The notes under the pieces are model-generated. The model had not been told where the DNA came from and ran no database searches. It saw only the letters and a list, made by a program, of their open reading frames with translations. 64,000 nt of DNA, taken from NCBI RefSeq assembly GCF_902497625.1, contig NZ_CABVGX010000022.1, forward strand, positions 1 to 64,000, read 5' to 3'. Of the stretch, positions 1 to 10,115 are shown piece by piece (positions within the stretch are counted from its first letter, which is position 1; every line of letters starts with the position of its first letter). The stretch comes from Pseudomonas fluorescens (lineage in GTDB: Bacteria > Pseudomonadota > Gammaproteobacteria > Pseudomonadales > Pseudomonadaceae). The position numbers and the translations under genes are program-made.

Positions 1-687
1 GTCCTGCACGCTGATCCAGCCTTCGGCGAAACCTGGCAGGCTGCGCACGTCGGCAGCGACGTCCAGAATGATGCCGTCCAGGCTGTAGACGCAAGGTGTG
101 GCGGCAATGCCGGCCTCGGTCAGCAAGCCGAGATAGGCATCGCGACTGTGGTGTCGTCGATTGACCCGCAGGATCATCGGCGGATGCGCGTTGTTGGCTG
201 CGCAAATGGCTTCCCACTGCTCAGGCCAGAACGCTTTGAGGGACTTTTGCAGCCAGCGCGGGTGGGCGGTGCGCACCACCGGGTCGTGTTCCAGCTCGGC
301 GAGCAGTGTTTCGCTTTCACGCTGGGCGCGCCGCAGCACGGCGTTGAGCAAGGCCTTGGCCCACGGCTTTTTCAGCTTGTCGGCACAGCCGACGGTTTCG
401 CCGATAGCGGCGTGGGCCGGCACGCGGGTGTAGAGCAACTGGTACAAACCTACCAGCAGCAGCGCCTCGACATCGGCGTCCGCAGCCTTGAAGGGTTTCT
501 GCAGCAACTTCGCCGCCAGCGCCGACAATCGTGGCTGCCAGCGGGCGGTGCCGAAGGCCAGATCCTGAGTGAAGCCGCGATCGCGGTCTTCAACCTTGTC
601 CATCTGCGTGGGCAACGAACTGTTGAGGGAGGCTTTTCCGTTGAGTACAGCCGCCAGGGCCTTGGCGGCAGCCAGACGCGGGTTCAT
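1..687 (-). CDS. rsmB: 16S rRNA (cytosine-967-C5)-methyltransferase, N-terminal part (cut by window edge)
   Basis: RsmB uses S-adenosylmethionine to methylate C967 of 16S rRNA. Only the first 229 codons are in the window, of a family length near 435, and the frame is open to base 1. The visible part is the NusB-like helical RNA-binding domain (start [15 protein letters not shown]); the Rossmann methyltransferase domain with the catalytic cysteines lies outside. The ATG at 685-687 overlaps the fmt stop as ATGA, so the two are translationally coupled. The fmt-rsmB order is the usual one in Pseudomonas. Confidence 0.95.
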   Translation of the reverse strand, partial: MNPRLAAAKALAAVLNGKASLNSSLPTQMDKVEDRDRGFTQDLAFGTARWQPRLSALAAKLLQKPFKAADADVEALLLVGLYQLLYTRVPAHAAIGETVGCADKLKKPWAKALLNAVLRRAQRESETLLAELEHDPVVRTAHPRWLQKSLKAFWPEQWEAICAANNAHPPMILRVNRRHHSRDAYLGLLTEAGIAATPCVYSLDGIILDVAADVRSLPGFAEGWISVQD

Positions 688-1658
688 TGAGCGTCCGCCG
701 CTTGGCCGGGAGCTGTTTGCCCGAGAACCGTGCCCACAGCGAATTTTTCACGACGGCTGTTGAACAGATCGCTGAAATTCAACGCCTTGCCACCCGGCAG
801 TTGCACGCGCGTCAGGCACAGCGCTTGCTCACCGCAAGCGACGATCAGGCCGTCCTTGCTGGCGCTGAGGATTTCACCTGGCGTGCCTTGCCCTTCAGCG
901 AGGCTCGCGGCCAGCACTTTCAGTGCTTCGTCGTTAAGTGTGCTGTGGGTGACCGGCCAGGGATTGAAGGCACGGACCAGACGCTCCAGCTCAACGGCCG
1001 GGCGACTCCAGTCGATGCGCGCTTCGTCCTTGTTCAATTTATGCGCGTAGGTGGCGAGGCTGTCGTTCTGCCCTTCGCCTGTCAGCGTCCCGGCGGCGAG
1101 GCCGGCGATGGCTTCAAGCACTGCCGGCGGACCGATCTCGGCCAAACGGTCATGCAAACTGCCGCCGGTGTCTTCAGCGCTGATGGGCGTTGTCGCTTTG
1201 AGCAGCATCGGCCCGGTGTCGAGACCCAGTTCCATGCGCATTACGGTGACACCACTTTCAGCGTCCCCCGCTTCGACGGCACGCTGGATCGGCGCCGCAC
1301 CGCGCCAACGCGGCAACAACGACGCGTGACTGTTGATGCAACCCAGGCGCGGAATGTCCAGCACCACTTGCGGCAGGATCAGACCGTAGGCGACCACCAC
1401 GAGCAAATCCGCTTTCAACGCGGCCAGCTCCGCTTGCGCATCTTCATTGCGCAGCGTCGGCGGTTGCATGACCGGAAGGTTGTTTTCCAGAGCAAGTTGC
1501 TTGACCGGGCTTGGCATCAGCTTTTGCCCACGGCCCGCCGGACGGTCCGGCTGGGTGTAGACCGCGACGATCTCGTAAGGGCTGGCGAGCAGGGCCTTGA
1601 GGTGTTCGGCGGCGAACTCCGGGGTGCCGGCGAAAACGATGCGCAGTGGCTCAGTCAT
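684..1658 (-). CDS. fmt: Methionyl-tRNA formyltransferase
   Basis: Transfers a formyl group from 10-formyl-THF to Met-tRNA(fMet) to make the bacterial initiator tRNA. The protein has 324 residues, a normal length. The N-terminal formyltransferase fold holds the catalytic set: N109 and H111 in INSHASLLP and D147 in LDTGP. The [13 protein letters not shown] stretch is the family signature, and the C-terminal OB-like domain binds tRNA. It lies downstream of def, but a strong terminator separates the two. Its stop overlaps the rsmB start. Confidence 0.97.
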   Translation of the reverse strand: MTEPLRIVFAGTPEFAAEHLKALLASPYEIVAVYTQPDRPAGRGQKLMPSPVKQLALENNLPVMQPPTLRNEDAQAELAALKADLLVVVAYGLILPQVVLDIPRLGCINSHASLLPRWRGAAPIQRAVEAGDAESGVTVMRMELGLDTGPMLLKATTPISAEDTGGSLHDRLAEIGPPAVLEAIAGLAAGTLTGEGQNDSLATYAHKLNKDEARIDWSRPAVELERLVRAFNPWPVTHSTLNDEALKVLAASLAEGQGTPGEILSASKDGLIVACGEQALCLTRVQLPGGKALNFSDLFNSRREKFAVGTVLGQTAPGQAADAQ

Positions 1659-1686
1659 GGAAACTCTCTATTACAAAGCAGTCGCA

Positions 1687-1716
1687 AAAGAAAAAGGCTT
1701 GCCGCAGCAAGCCTTT
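1687..1716 (-). terminator. Rho-independent terminator between def and fmt
   Basis: On the minus strand AAAGGCTTGC / GCAAGCCTTT form a perfect 10-bp stem (1693-1702 with 1707-1716, loop of four bases), followed by a T-rich run (TTTTTCTTTT). It starts 14 bases after the def stop and 29 bases before the fmt start. It should reduce or end read-through from def into fmt. Confidence 0.85.
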
Positions 1717-1729
1717 GCAAAGGAGGGCA

Positions 1730-2236
1730 TCAAGCGTTCTGGCGGTGGAGCTTTTCCAGTTTTTTCTTGATTCGATCGCGCTTGAGATTGGACAGGTAAT
1801 CGACGAACAATTTGCCGTTAAGGTGATCGCATTCGTGCTGGATGCACACGGCGAGCAGGCCTTCGGCGATCAGTTCATAGGGCTGGCCGTCGCGGTTCAG
1901 TGCCTTGATCCTCACCTTCTGCGGTCGGTCGACGTTTTCGTAAAAACCCGGCACCGAGAGGCAGCCTTCCTGGTATTGCTCCATCTCGTCGGTCAGCGTT
2001 TCGAACTCGGGGTTGATGAACACCCGGGGCTCGCTGCGATCTTCGGAGAGGTCCATCACGACGATACGTTTGTGCACGTTGACCTGGGTCGCGGCGAGGC
2101 CGATGCCTGGCGCTTCATACATTGTTTCAAACATATCATCGACCAACTGACGCACTTCGTCGTCCACTACGGCCACAGGTTTGGCGATAGTGCGCAGACG
2201 CGAGTCGGGAAATTCGAGGATGTCTAAAATGGCCAT
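1730..2236 (-). CDS. def: Peptide deformylase
   Basis: Removes the N-formyl group from nascent proteins, an Fe2+/Zn2+ hydrolase. It has 168 residues starting at [15 protein letters not shown]. All three motifs are present: GIGLAATQ at 44-51, EGCLSVP at 90-96 with the metal-binding Cys92, and QHECDH at 133-138 with the two metal His and catalytic Glu135. A frame extending 50 codons upstream exists but is not family sequence, so the start at 2236 was chosen. Divergent from the LysM gene. Confidence 0.97.
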   Translation of the reverse strand: MAILDILEFPDSRLRTIAKPVAVVDDEVRQLVDDMFETMYEAPGIGLAATQVNVHKRIVVMDLSEDRSEPRVFINPEFETLTDEMEQYQEGCLSVPGFYENVDRPQKVRIKALNRDGQPYELIAEGLLAVCIQHECDHLNGKLFVDYLSNLKRDRIKKKLEKLHRQNA

Positions 2237-2435
2237 AAGCGTATTTGCTGCACGTGTGAGGTAAAATCGGGTCGATGGCCTGGCGGGTCCGAAGATGCCG
2301 GCTACCGTTGTGAAACGAATCTCCCCCTTCCTTTCGTGAAGCCTTTTCAGCAAAGTCTTCCCTGAAAAAAGCCAGGAGCGAGCCACGAAGGCTCCGGCGT
2401 TTCACGCGAACGCACATAATAAAGGGATTCACCGC

Positions 2436-3461
2436 ATGAGGAAATCACTACTCGCCCTGCTCCTTCTGGCTTCGGCCGGTTTTGCGCATGGGCAAGTGCA
2501 GCTCAGGGAAGGTTTTCCACAGCAATACACGGTGGTTACCGGGGACACACTCTGGGACATTTCGGGAAAATTCCTCCGTGAGCCATGGAAGTGGCCGGAG
2601 CTGTGGCAGGTCAATCCGCAGATCGACAACCCCAACCTGATCTACCCCGGCGACTTGCTGACGCTGGTCTACGTCAACGGTCAGCCGCGTCTGACGCTGG
2701 GTCGCGGCGCCTCCAGAGGTACGATCAAGCTATCGCCGAAGGTACGCAGCTCGCCGGTGGCCGATGCCATCCCGAGCATCCCGCTCAAGTCGATCAACAG
2801 CTTCCTGCTCAGCAACCGCATCGTCGACAAGGTTGAAGATTTTGACCAGGCGCCATACATCGTCGCGGGCGATGCCGAGCGTGTGCTCAGCGGTACCGGT
2901 GATCGAATTTTTGCGCGTGGACAGTTTGATCCAGCTCAACCGGTCTATGGCATCTTCCGCCAGGGCAAGGTTTATACCGATCCCGAAACCAAAGAATTCC
3001 TAGGCATCAACGCTGACGACATCGGGGGCGGTGAAATCGTCGCTACCGAAGGTGACGTCGCAACGTTGGCGCTGCAGCGCACCACACAGGAAGTAAGGCT
3101 GGGCGACCGCTTGTTCAGCAGTGAAGAACGCTCGATCAATTCGACCTTCATGCCCAGCGCGCCTACGGCAGATATTGATGGCCTGATCATCGATGTGCCA
3201 CGCGGGGTAACGCAGATCGGGGCGCTGGACGTGGTCACGCTGAACAAGGGGCAGCGCGACGGGCTCGCCGAGGGTAACGTGCTGGTGGTGATGAAAACCG
3301 GCGAAACCGTGCGAGACCGCATCACCGGTCAGCCAGTGAAAATTCCCGATGAACGCGCTGGCCTGCTGATGGTTTTTCGCACCTACGACAAGCTCAGTTA
3401 CGGTCTGGTATTGAACGCCTCACGCTCGTTGGCGGTGCTGGACAAGGTGCGGAATCCTTAG
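2436..3461 (+). CDS. Exported LysM peptidoglycan-binding protein
   Basis: 341 residues. A signal peptide (MRKSLLALLLLASAGFAHG) is followed by one LysM domain at roughly 29-78 (YTVVTGDTLWDISGKFL ... NPNLIYPGDLLTL), which binds peptidoglycan GlcNAc. The remaining 260 residues are a conserved domain of unknown role found in orthologues beside dprA throughout Pseudomonas. No catalytic motif is visible. Likely a periplasmic wall-associated protein. Divergent from def and upstream of dprA. Confidence 0.85.
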   Translation: MRKSLLALLLLASAGFAHGQVQLREGFPQQYTVVTGDTLWDISGKFLREPWKWPELWQVNPQIDNPNLIYPGDLLTLVYVNGQPRLTLGRGASRGTIKLSPKVRSSPVADAIPSIPLKSINSFLLSNRIVDKVEDFDQAPYIVAGDAERVLSGTGDRIFARGQFDPAQPVYGIFRQGKVYTDPETKEFLGINADDIGGGEIVATEGDVATLALQRTTQEVRLGDRLFSSEERSINSTFMPSAPTADIDGLIIDVPRGVTQIGALDVVTLNKGQRDGLAEGNVLVVMKTGETVRDRITGQPVKIPDERAGLLMVFRTYDKLSYGLVLNASRSLAVLDKVRNP

Positions 3462-3486
3462 CCAGCTTCGCAAGTTACCAACAGAG

Positions 3487-3495
3487 TTATCCACA
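3487..3495 (+). promoter_or_regulatory. Perfect DnaA box (TTATCCACA) upstream of dprA
   Basis: TTATCCACA lies in the 78-base gap between the LysM gene and dprA. Perfect copies also occur at 4103-4111 (inside dprA), 4844-4852 (reverse, inside tsaC), 11831-11839, 13431-13439 (reverse) and 42401-42409. The match to the consensus is seen; binding by DnaA is inferred. Confidence 0.4.
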
Positions 3496-3539
3496 GCTTG
3501 TTCCCGTTTGAACGGGGCTTTAATGATCAAGGATGATCC

Positions 3540-4640
3540 ATGTCGCTGTCTGTTTTTGCACCGGTCTCCCCTGCGGAGCTGGAAGCCCGTTTACGTCTGC
3601 ATCGTTTGCCGGAACTCGGGCCTGCGCGTTTCAAGAAACTGCTGGAAGCCTTCGGATCGGCGTCCAGCGCCATCACTGCACCTGCCAGCGCCTGGCGTGC
3701 TTTGGGCTTGCCACTGGCGTGTTCAGAGGCCAGGCGATCGAGTGAAGTGCGCGACGGCGCCGGTCACGCGCTGGCCTGGCTAGAGCGTCCGGGCCAGCAT
3801 TTGCTGATGTGGGACCAGCCTGACTACCCTGCACTCCTCGCTGAAATAAGCGACGCACCGCCGCTGTTATTCGTCGCCGGCGATCCCGGTATTCTGGAAA
3901 AACCACAACTGGCGATGGTCGGCAGTCGCAGTGCATCACGTCCTGGTGTGGACACGGCGGCCGCTTTTTCGCGCAGCTTGGCCAGCGCCGGATTTGTCAT
4001 CACCAGCGGCCTCGCGCTCGGGATCGATGCCGCCGCGCACCAGGCTGCTCTGGACGTTGGCGGGCAAACGGTAGGGGTACTTGGCACGGGACTTGAAAAG
4101 TTTTATCCACAGCGCAATCGGCGCCTGGCCGACGCGATGATTGCGTCAGGTAGCGCGGTGCTTTCCGAGTTCCCGCTGGACGCCGGGCCGAGCGCAAGCA
4201 ACTTCCCCCGGCGCAACCGGATCATCAGCGGTTTGTCCCTGGGTGTGCTGGTGGTCGAGGCCAGTGTAGCCAGCGGTTCGTTGATCACGGCGAGGCTGGC
4301 TGCGGAACAGGGTCGTGAGGTGTACGCGATTCCAGGATCGATTCATCATCCCGGTGCGCGCGGTTGTCACCAGTTGATTCGCGACGGTGCGGTGCTGGTC
4401 GAAACCATCGAGCACATCCTCGAAGCCCTGCGTGGCTGGCAGCAGTTGCCGCTGTGTCTTGAAGCTCCAGCGGTGAGCCATCCTTTGCTTGAGCTTTTGC
4501 ATGCCGCACCCCATACCAGCCAGGCGTTGGCAGACAGCAGCGGTTGGTCATTGCCAAAAGTGCTGGCGGCGTTGACCGAGCTAGAGATGGAGGGTCGTGC
4601 GGTCTGTGAAAACGGGCGCTGGTTTGCACGGGTGAGCTAG
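3540..4640 (+). CDS. dprA: DNA-processing protein DprA/Smf
   Basis: DprA loads RecA on incoming single-stranded DNA during natural transformation; in non-competent species its role is less clear. 366 residues: N-terminal helical (SAM-like) part, Rossmann-like DprA domain from about 80 to 290 with GSR at 128-130, SGLALGID at 156-163 and NFPRRNRII at 221-229, then a C-terminal winged-helix domain (about 300-366). AAGGA lies upstream of the ATG. Followed by tsaC after 54 bases. Confidence 0.95.
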   Translation: MSLSVFAPVSPAELEARLRLHRLPELGPARFKKLLEAFGSASSAITAPASAWRALGLPLACSEARRSSEVRDGAGHALAWLERPGQHLLMWDQPDYPALLAEISDAPPLLFVAGDPGILEKPQLAMVGSRSASRPGVDTAAAFSRSLASAGFVITSGLALGIDAAAHQAALDVGGQTVGVLGTGLEKFYPQRNRRLADAMIASGSAVLSEFPLDAGPSASNFPRRNRIISGLSLGVLVVEASVASGSLITARLAAEQGREVYAIPGSIHHPGARGCHQLIRDGAVLVETIEHILEALRGWQQLPLCLEAPAVSHPLLELLHAAPHTSQALADSSGWSLPKVLAALTELEMEGRAVCENGRWFARVS

Positions 4641-4694
4641 GTTTTACGAGGAAGATCGGTAAACTGCGCAGAGCCTAATTCCGGAGAGTTTTTC

Positions 4695-5252
4695 ATGGTC
4701 AACAGTTGGCGTGTGCAACAAGCCGCGCAAGCCATTCGCGCAGGGGCGGTGATTGCCTACCCAACCGAAGCGGTCTGGGGCCTGGGTTGCGACCCGTGGG
4801 ATGAAGAAGCGGTAGAACGCCTGTTGCTGATCAAGGGCCGGGCTGTGGATAAGGGCCTGATTCTGGTGGCCGACAATATTCGTCAGTTCGACTTCCTGTT
4901 CGACGACTTCCCTGAGTTGTGGATGGACCGCATGGCCAGCACCTGGCCCGGGCCGAATACCTGGCTGGTCCCGCATCAGAATATGCTGCCGCAGTGGATC
5001 ACCGGGGTGCATGAAACAGTGGCGCTACGGGTTAGTGATCATCCGTTGGTGCGGGATTTGTGCGCGGTGGTCGGGCCTTTGGTGTCGACCTCGGCAAATC
5101 CACAAGGCCGGCCGGCGGCGCGCACGCGTATTCGTGTGGAGCAATATTTCCGTGGGCAGATCGATCTGGTGCTGGGCGGGAATCTGGGCGGGCGCAAGAA
5201 CCCGAGCGTGATCCGCGATCTGGCGACAGGGAACGTTATTCGCCCGGATTGA
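4695..5252 (+). CDS. tsaC: L-threonylcarbamoyladenylate synthase
   Basis: Makes threonylcarbamoyl-AMP from threonine, bicarbonate and ATP, the first step of t6A37 tRNA modification. 185 residues, the short TsaC (YrdC/RimN) form without the Sua5 C-terminal domain. Family motifs are visible: [12 protein letters not shown] near 22-33, the KGRAVDKGL loop near 52-60 and [11 protein letters not shown] near 132-142. A CCGGAGAG ribosome site precedes the ATG. Standard dprA-tsaC neighbourhood. Confidence 0.96.
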   Translation: MVNSWRVQQAAQAIRAGAVIAYPTEAVWGLGCDPWDEEAVERLLLIKGRAVDKGLILVADNIRQFDFLFDDFPELWMDRMASTWPGPNTWLVPHQNMLPQWITGVHETVALRVSDHPLVRDLCAVVGPLVSTSANPQGRPAARTRIRVEQYFRGQIDLVLGGNLGGRKNPSVIRDLATGNVIRPD

Positions 5253-5268
5253 GACCGAGGTGGCCCCA

Positions 5269-5366
5269 TTCGCGGGCAAGCCCGCTCCCACAGTGGATTT
5301 TCAGTGAGCACAGATTCCGTGTTCAACAATAATCGAGGGTGGGAGCGGGCTTGCTCGCGATGAGGC
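5269..5366. repeat. REP doublet after tsaC
   Basis: Two inverted copies of the REP sequence (5271-5293 and 5338-5364, 'gggagcgggcttgctcgcga' type) are separated by about 45 bases. It fills most of the gap between the convergent tsaC and qor. Confidence 0.85.
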
Positions 5367-5386
5367 CCTGGTAGCAATCCTACGTC

Positions 5387-6364
5387 TCAAGGTAACAAAA
5401 TGGTCGAGCCCGTCGTGCGCCGCGCCGACAACTCGGTCTGTGCCTTCGCCGCTTCAGCCAGTGGGTATTGCTGGCTGATGTCCACCTTCAGCTTGCCACT
5501 GCTGATCATCTCGAACAGCTCATCGGCCATGCGCTGCAGATTCTCGGCATTGTTGGCGTAGGTCGCCAGCGTCGGCCGAGTGACATACAGCGAACCTTTC
5601 GCTGCCAGAATCCCCAGATTCACGCCATCAACGGCGCCTGACGCATTGCCGAAACTCACCAGCAAACCGCGCGGCGCAACACTGTCGAGCGACGTCAGCC
5701 AAGTGTCTTTGCCAACACCGTCGTACACCACGGGGACTTTTTTCCCGTCAGTCAGTTCCAGCACGCGTTGTGCAACGTTTTCGTGGCTGTAGTCAATGGT
5801 CGCCCAGGCGCCATTGGCTTTTGCCAGTGCTGCTTTTTCCGCCGAGCTGACCGTACCGATCAGGTTTACCCCCAAGGCTTTGGCCCATTGGCACGCCAGC
5901 GAACCGACACCCCCAGCGGCGGCGTGGAACAGTATGGTTTCGCCACCCTTGAGTTCATAAGTCTGACGCAGCAGGTACTGCACGGTCAGGCCCTTGAGCA
6001 TCACCCCGGCGGCCTGCTCGAAACTGATCGCGTCTGGCAGGTGCACCAGATTGGCTTCAGGCAGAACGTGAACATCGCTGTATGCGCCCAACGGACCACT
6101 GCCATAGGCGACGCGATCACCGGCCTTGAAGCGGGTAACTTCGCTGCCCACCGCTTCCACTACGCCCGCGCCTTCAGAGCCCAGTCCCGATGGCAGCGCC
6201 GGCGGCGGATAGAGGCCGCTGCGGTAATACGTGTCGATGAAGTTCAGGCCGACGGCCTTGTTACTCACGCGCACCTGTTGCGGGCCGGGCTCGGCGGGTT
6301 GGTAATCGACATACTCGAGCACTTCGGGGCCGCCATGTGCGCGGAACTGGATACGCTTTGCCAT
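5387..6364 (-). CDS. qor: NADPH:quinone oxidoreductase (zinc-free MDR family)
   Basis: One-electron reduction of quinones with NADPH. 325 residues, the usual length, starting MAKRIQFRAHGGPEV. The N-terminal GroES-like domain is followed by the nucleotide fold with AAAGGVGSLACQWAKALG near 145-162; there are no zinc-site cysteines. The frame stays open about 860 bases further upstream, but that part is antisense to hemF and was excluded. Divergent from hemF. Confidence 0.93.
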   Translation of the reverse strand: MAKRIQFRAHGGPEVLEYVDYQPAEPGPQQVRVSNKAVGLNFIDTYYRSGLYPPPALPSGLGSEGAGVVEAVGSEVTRFKAGDRVAYGSGPLGAYSDVHVLPEANLVHLPDAISFEQAAGVMLKGLTVQYLLRQTYELKGGETILFHAAAGGVGSLACQWAKALGVNLIGTVSSAEKAALAKANGAWATIDYSHENVAQRVLELTDGKKVPVVYDGVGKDTWLTSLDSVAPRGLLVSFGNASGAVDGVNLGILAAKGSLYVTRPTLATYANNAENLQRMADELFEMISSGKLKVDISQQYPLAEAAKAQTELSARRTTGSTILLP

Positions 6365-6439
6365 CAACACTCTCCCTGGGTCGTTTTTTGCGAAGTGCTC
6401 TATCGGACTCCTAAGCTTGATCTTCGTCAACTGCGGTGA

Positions 6440-7435
<996 letters not shown>

Positions 7436-7448
7436 ACGAGGAATACCG

Positions 7449-8270
7449 ATGGACCGTTACGTTGTTTTCGGCAACCCGATTGGCCACAGCAAGTCGCCTT
7501 TGATTCACCGTTTGTTCGCCGCGCAAACCGGGGAGAAACTGGACTACACCACTTTGTTGGCGCCTCTCGATGGTTTTTCCGACTTCGCCCTGGCATTTTT
7601 CCGTGAAGGCCGTGGCGCGAACGTCACGGTGCCGTTCAAGGAAGAAGCCTTTCGTCTGGCGCATAGCCTGACCGCTCGGGCGCAACGCGCCGGTGCAGTG
7701 AACACATTGAGCAAACGTGCTGATGGCTCTTTGCTGGGTGACAACACCGACGGCGCCGGGCTGGTGCGCGACCTCACGGTGAACGCCGGATTCAGCCTGA
7801 CCGGCAAACGCATTCTGCTGCTGGGTGCCGGTGGCGCAGTGCGTGGTGCGCTGGAGCCTTTACTGGCCGAGCGCCCTGCCTCGGTGATCATCGCTAATCG
7901 CACGGTAGAAAAAGCCGAGTTGCTGGCCGAGTTGTTCGCCGACCTTGGGCCGGTGTCGGCCAGTGGTTTCGACTGGTTGCAGGAGCCGGTCGACCTGATC
8001 ATCAACGCTACCTCTGCCAGCCTGACCGGTGAGGTGCCGCCGATAGCCAGCAGCCTGATCCAGGCGGGTGAGACGGTGTGCTATGACATGATGTACGGCA
8101 AGGAGCTGACCTCGTTCTGCCGATGGGCTACGCAGCATGGCGCTGCCGTGGCAATGGATGGCTTGGGTATGCTCGCTGAACAAGCTGCAGAAGCCTTCTT
8201 CCTGTGGCGCGGCGTGCGACCGGACACCGCGCCGGTGCTGGCTGAACTGCGCCGCCAACTCGCTGCATAA
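7449..8270 (+). CDS. aroE: Shikimate dehydrogenase (NADP+)
   Basis: Reduces 3-dehydroshikimate to shikimate in aromatic amino acid synthesis. 273 residues. Substrate site: NPIGHSKSP at 9-17, catalytic K64 in [10 protein letters not shown]101 in NTDGAG. The NADP site is the GAGGAVRG glycine loop near 126 followed by NRTVEKA. Closely follows hemF, as in other pseudomonads. Confidence 0.97.
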   Translation: MDRYVVFGNPIGHSKSPLIHRLFAAQTGEKLDYTTLLAPLDGFSDFALAFFREGRGANVTVPFKEEAFRLAHSLTARAQRAGAVNTLSKRADGSLLGDNTDGAGLVRDLTVNAGFSLTGKRILLLGAGGAVRGALEPLLAERPASVIIANRTVEKAELLAELFADLGPVSASGFDWLQEPVDLIINATSASLTGEVPPIASSLIQAGETVCYDMMYGKELTSFCRWATQHGAAVAMDGLGMLAEQAAEAFFLWRGVRPDTAPVLAELRRQLAA

Positions 8271-8298
8271 AGTCTGCAAAAGCCGGCATGCAGGCGAT

Positions 8299-8330
8299 AA
8301 AAAAGCCGCGGTGATTCAGGCATACCGCGG
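8299..8330 (-). terminator. Terminator of the SulP gene
   Basis: On the minus strand a CCGCGGT / ACCGCGG stem with an 11-base loop is followed by C and six T. It lies 40 bases beyond the SulP stop and also sits between convergent genes. Confidence 0.75.
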
Positions 8331-8338
8331 TGAAGCGG

Positions 8339-8364
8339 ATCGCCAGCAAGCCGGCTCCTGCAGT
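8339..8364. repeat. Single REP half-element
   Basis: 'gatcgccagcaagccggctc' type half REP, also present in both arms of the doublet at 55335-55401. Only one arm is seen clearly here; a weaker partner (gccggcatgcaggcgat) lies at 8282-8298. Confidence 0.6.
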
Positions 8365-8370
8365 CGCTCA

Positions 8371-9939
8371 TCAATCTTCAAACCGGATCGGGCATTTCTC
8401 CGCGCCTTCGAGTTTTCTCAACTCCTCGATCACCGGCGGCCGCGCCCCGCGCAATGTCAGACTACGCTTTTGTTTGAGCAACCGCCGTGCTTCCTGATGC
8501 AGCATTTCCACACCCGAATAATCGATAAAGTTGATCTGCTGCGCCTCGATCACCACACGTTCGGCGTGCATCCGTTGCAGGCGCACCTGCAGGTAGTGGC
8601 TGGCGCCGAAGAAGATTGAACCGCCGACGCGCAGAACATCTTCGTCGCCGTTGCGCCAATGCTGAACCCGCGGTTGCGAGGTGCGTTTCAGATAGAAAAA
8701 CAACGATGCCAGCACACCCGCGTAGATTGCTGTCTGCAATTCCAGCAGCAGCGTGGCAACACAGGTGAGCGCCATGACCACGAACTCGGCGCGACTGACC
8801 CGCAACAGCGCGCGGATGCCGCGATGATCAATCAATCCCCAGGCGATCAACAGAATGCTACCCGCCATGGCCGGGATCGGAATGTGCGCGATGAGCTTCG
8901 CCCCGAATATCGCAAACAGGGCGACCCACACCGCGGAAAAAACGCCGGCCAGCGGTGAACAGGCGCCCGCTTCGTAGCTCAGCCCCGAACGCGTAAAGGA
9001 GCCGGCGGACAACGAACCGGAAAAGAACGCGCCGACAATGTTCGATAAACCCTGGGCGCGGACTTCCTGATTTGCATCGAGCATCTGTTGCGAACGCGCG
9101 GACAGCGAGCGGGCAATCGACAGGCTTGTCACCAGCCCGAGCATTCCGACGGCCACGGCACTGGGCAACAGACGCAAGATCAGGTCGAGGTCCAGCGGTA
9201 GGGGGCTCAACGGCGGCAGGCGCCCGACAAATGCGCTGACCAGGTGCACATGACCGAACATCGAAGGCCACAGCCACACCAACAGCCCGCTTAGTACCAG
9301 AGTTATCAACAAAGTCGGCCAGCGCGGCAGAAGCATTTTCAACGTCATGCCAACCAGCACAGTGGCCACGCCGAGTATCAGCGAAGGCTTGTCTGCTTCA
9401 CCGAGGTGATGAAAGAGCATCATGAAACTGTCCAGCGCGGTGGCCTGATTCGGCACGTCCAGCCCCAGCAGATTCGGCATTTGTCCGATGGCGATTACCA
9501 CGGCCGCTCCAAGGGTGAAGCCCAGCACCACCGAATGCGAAACGAAATTCACCAGAGCGCCGAAGCGCAACAGGCCGAGTAGCCATTGAAAAATTCCTGC
9601 GAGGAATGTCAGCAGCAGTATCAGGGTGACGTAGTCCTGGGACGCGGGCACGGCCAACGGGCTGATGCTGGCATACAGGACAATCGAAATGGCTGCCGTG
9701 GGACCGCAAATCAGATGCCACGAAGAGCCCCAAAGGCAGGCGATCAACACGGGAATAATCGCTGCGTATAGGCCGTATTCCGGTGGGAGGCCGGCAATCA
9801 GGGCATAGGCAATGGATTGTGGCAACGCGAGGATTGCGCCGCTGAGGCCGACGATCAGGTCACGACCGACGCTGGCGCGAGTCTGCCGTGGCATCCAACT
9901 GAGGAATGGAAACAGTGAATGGCGGCTGGGTAAGGCCAT
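8371..9939 (-). CDS. SulP-family inorganic anion transporter with STAS domain
   Basis: 522 residues. About the first 400 residues form a multi-pass membrane domain typical of SulP (sulfate/bicarbonate-type) carriers, with the signature ALPQSIAYALIAGLPPEYGLYAA near 50. The last 100 residues are a cytoplasmic STAS domain (VVIEAQQINFIDYSGVEMLH). Start chosen at MALPSRHSLF because GAGAGGACC lies just upstream. The substrate cannot be told from sequence; no carbonic anhydrase gene is adjacent. Confidence 0.9.
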   Translation of the reverse strand: MALPSRHSLFPFLSWMPRQTRASVGRDLIVGLSGAILALPQSIAYALIAGLPPEYGLYAAIIPVLIACLWGSSWHLICGPTAAISIVLYASISPLAVPASQDYVTLILLLTFLAGIFQWLLGLLRFGALVNFVSHSVVLGFTLGAAVVIAIGQMPNLLGLDVPNQATALDSFMMLFHHLGEADKPSLILGVATVLVGMTLKMLLPRWPTLLITLVLSGLLVWLWPSMFGHVHLVSAFVGRLPPLSPLPLDLDLILRLLPSAVAVGMLGLVTSLSIARSLSARSQQMLDANQEVRAQGLSNIVGAFFSGSLSAGSFTRSGLSYEAGACSPLAGVFSAVWVALFAIFGAKLIAHIPIPAMAGSILLIAWGLIDHRGIRALLRVSRAEFVVMALTCVATLLLELQTAIYAGVLASLFFYLKRTSQPRVQHWRNGDEDVLRVGGSIFFGASHYLQVRLQRMHAERVVIEAQQINFIDYSGVEMLHQEARRLLKQKRSLTLRGARPPVIEELRKLEGAEKCPIRFED

Positions 9940-9988
9940 GGGTCCTCTCGGGTTGGATTTACGCGCAAGGGTAACAGGAGCAGATAAT

Positions 9989-10091
9989 TGCAGGAGCGAG
10001 CTTGCCCGCGAAAAACCTGATGGCACCATGGAGCACCAGGCTTCCCGCGTTATCGTTAACGTCCATCGCGAGCAGGCTCGCTCCCACAGGA
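9989..10091. repeat. REP doublet upstream of the SulP gene
   Basis: Inverted REP arms at 9990-10010 and 10063-10090. Fills most of the gap between the SulP start and the stop of the choline-type binding protein gene. Confidence 0.8.
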
Positions 10092-10115
10092 ATTACAGGG
10101 TGATACTCATGGGGT

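Noticed and set aside
687..1799. 370-codon plus-strand reading frame opposite fmt
   Set aside because: Antisense to a clear fmt gene; no recognisable protein and no ribosome site. Long antisense frames are usual in GC-rich Pseudomonas DNA.
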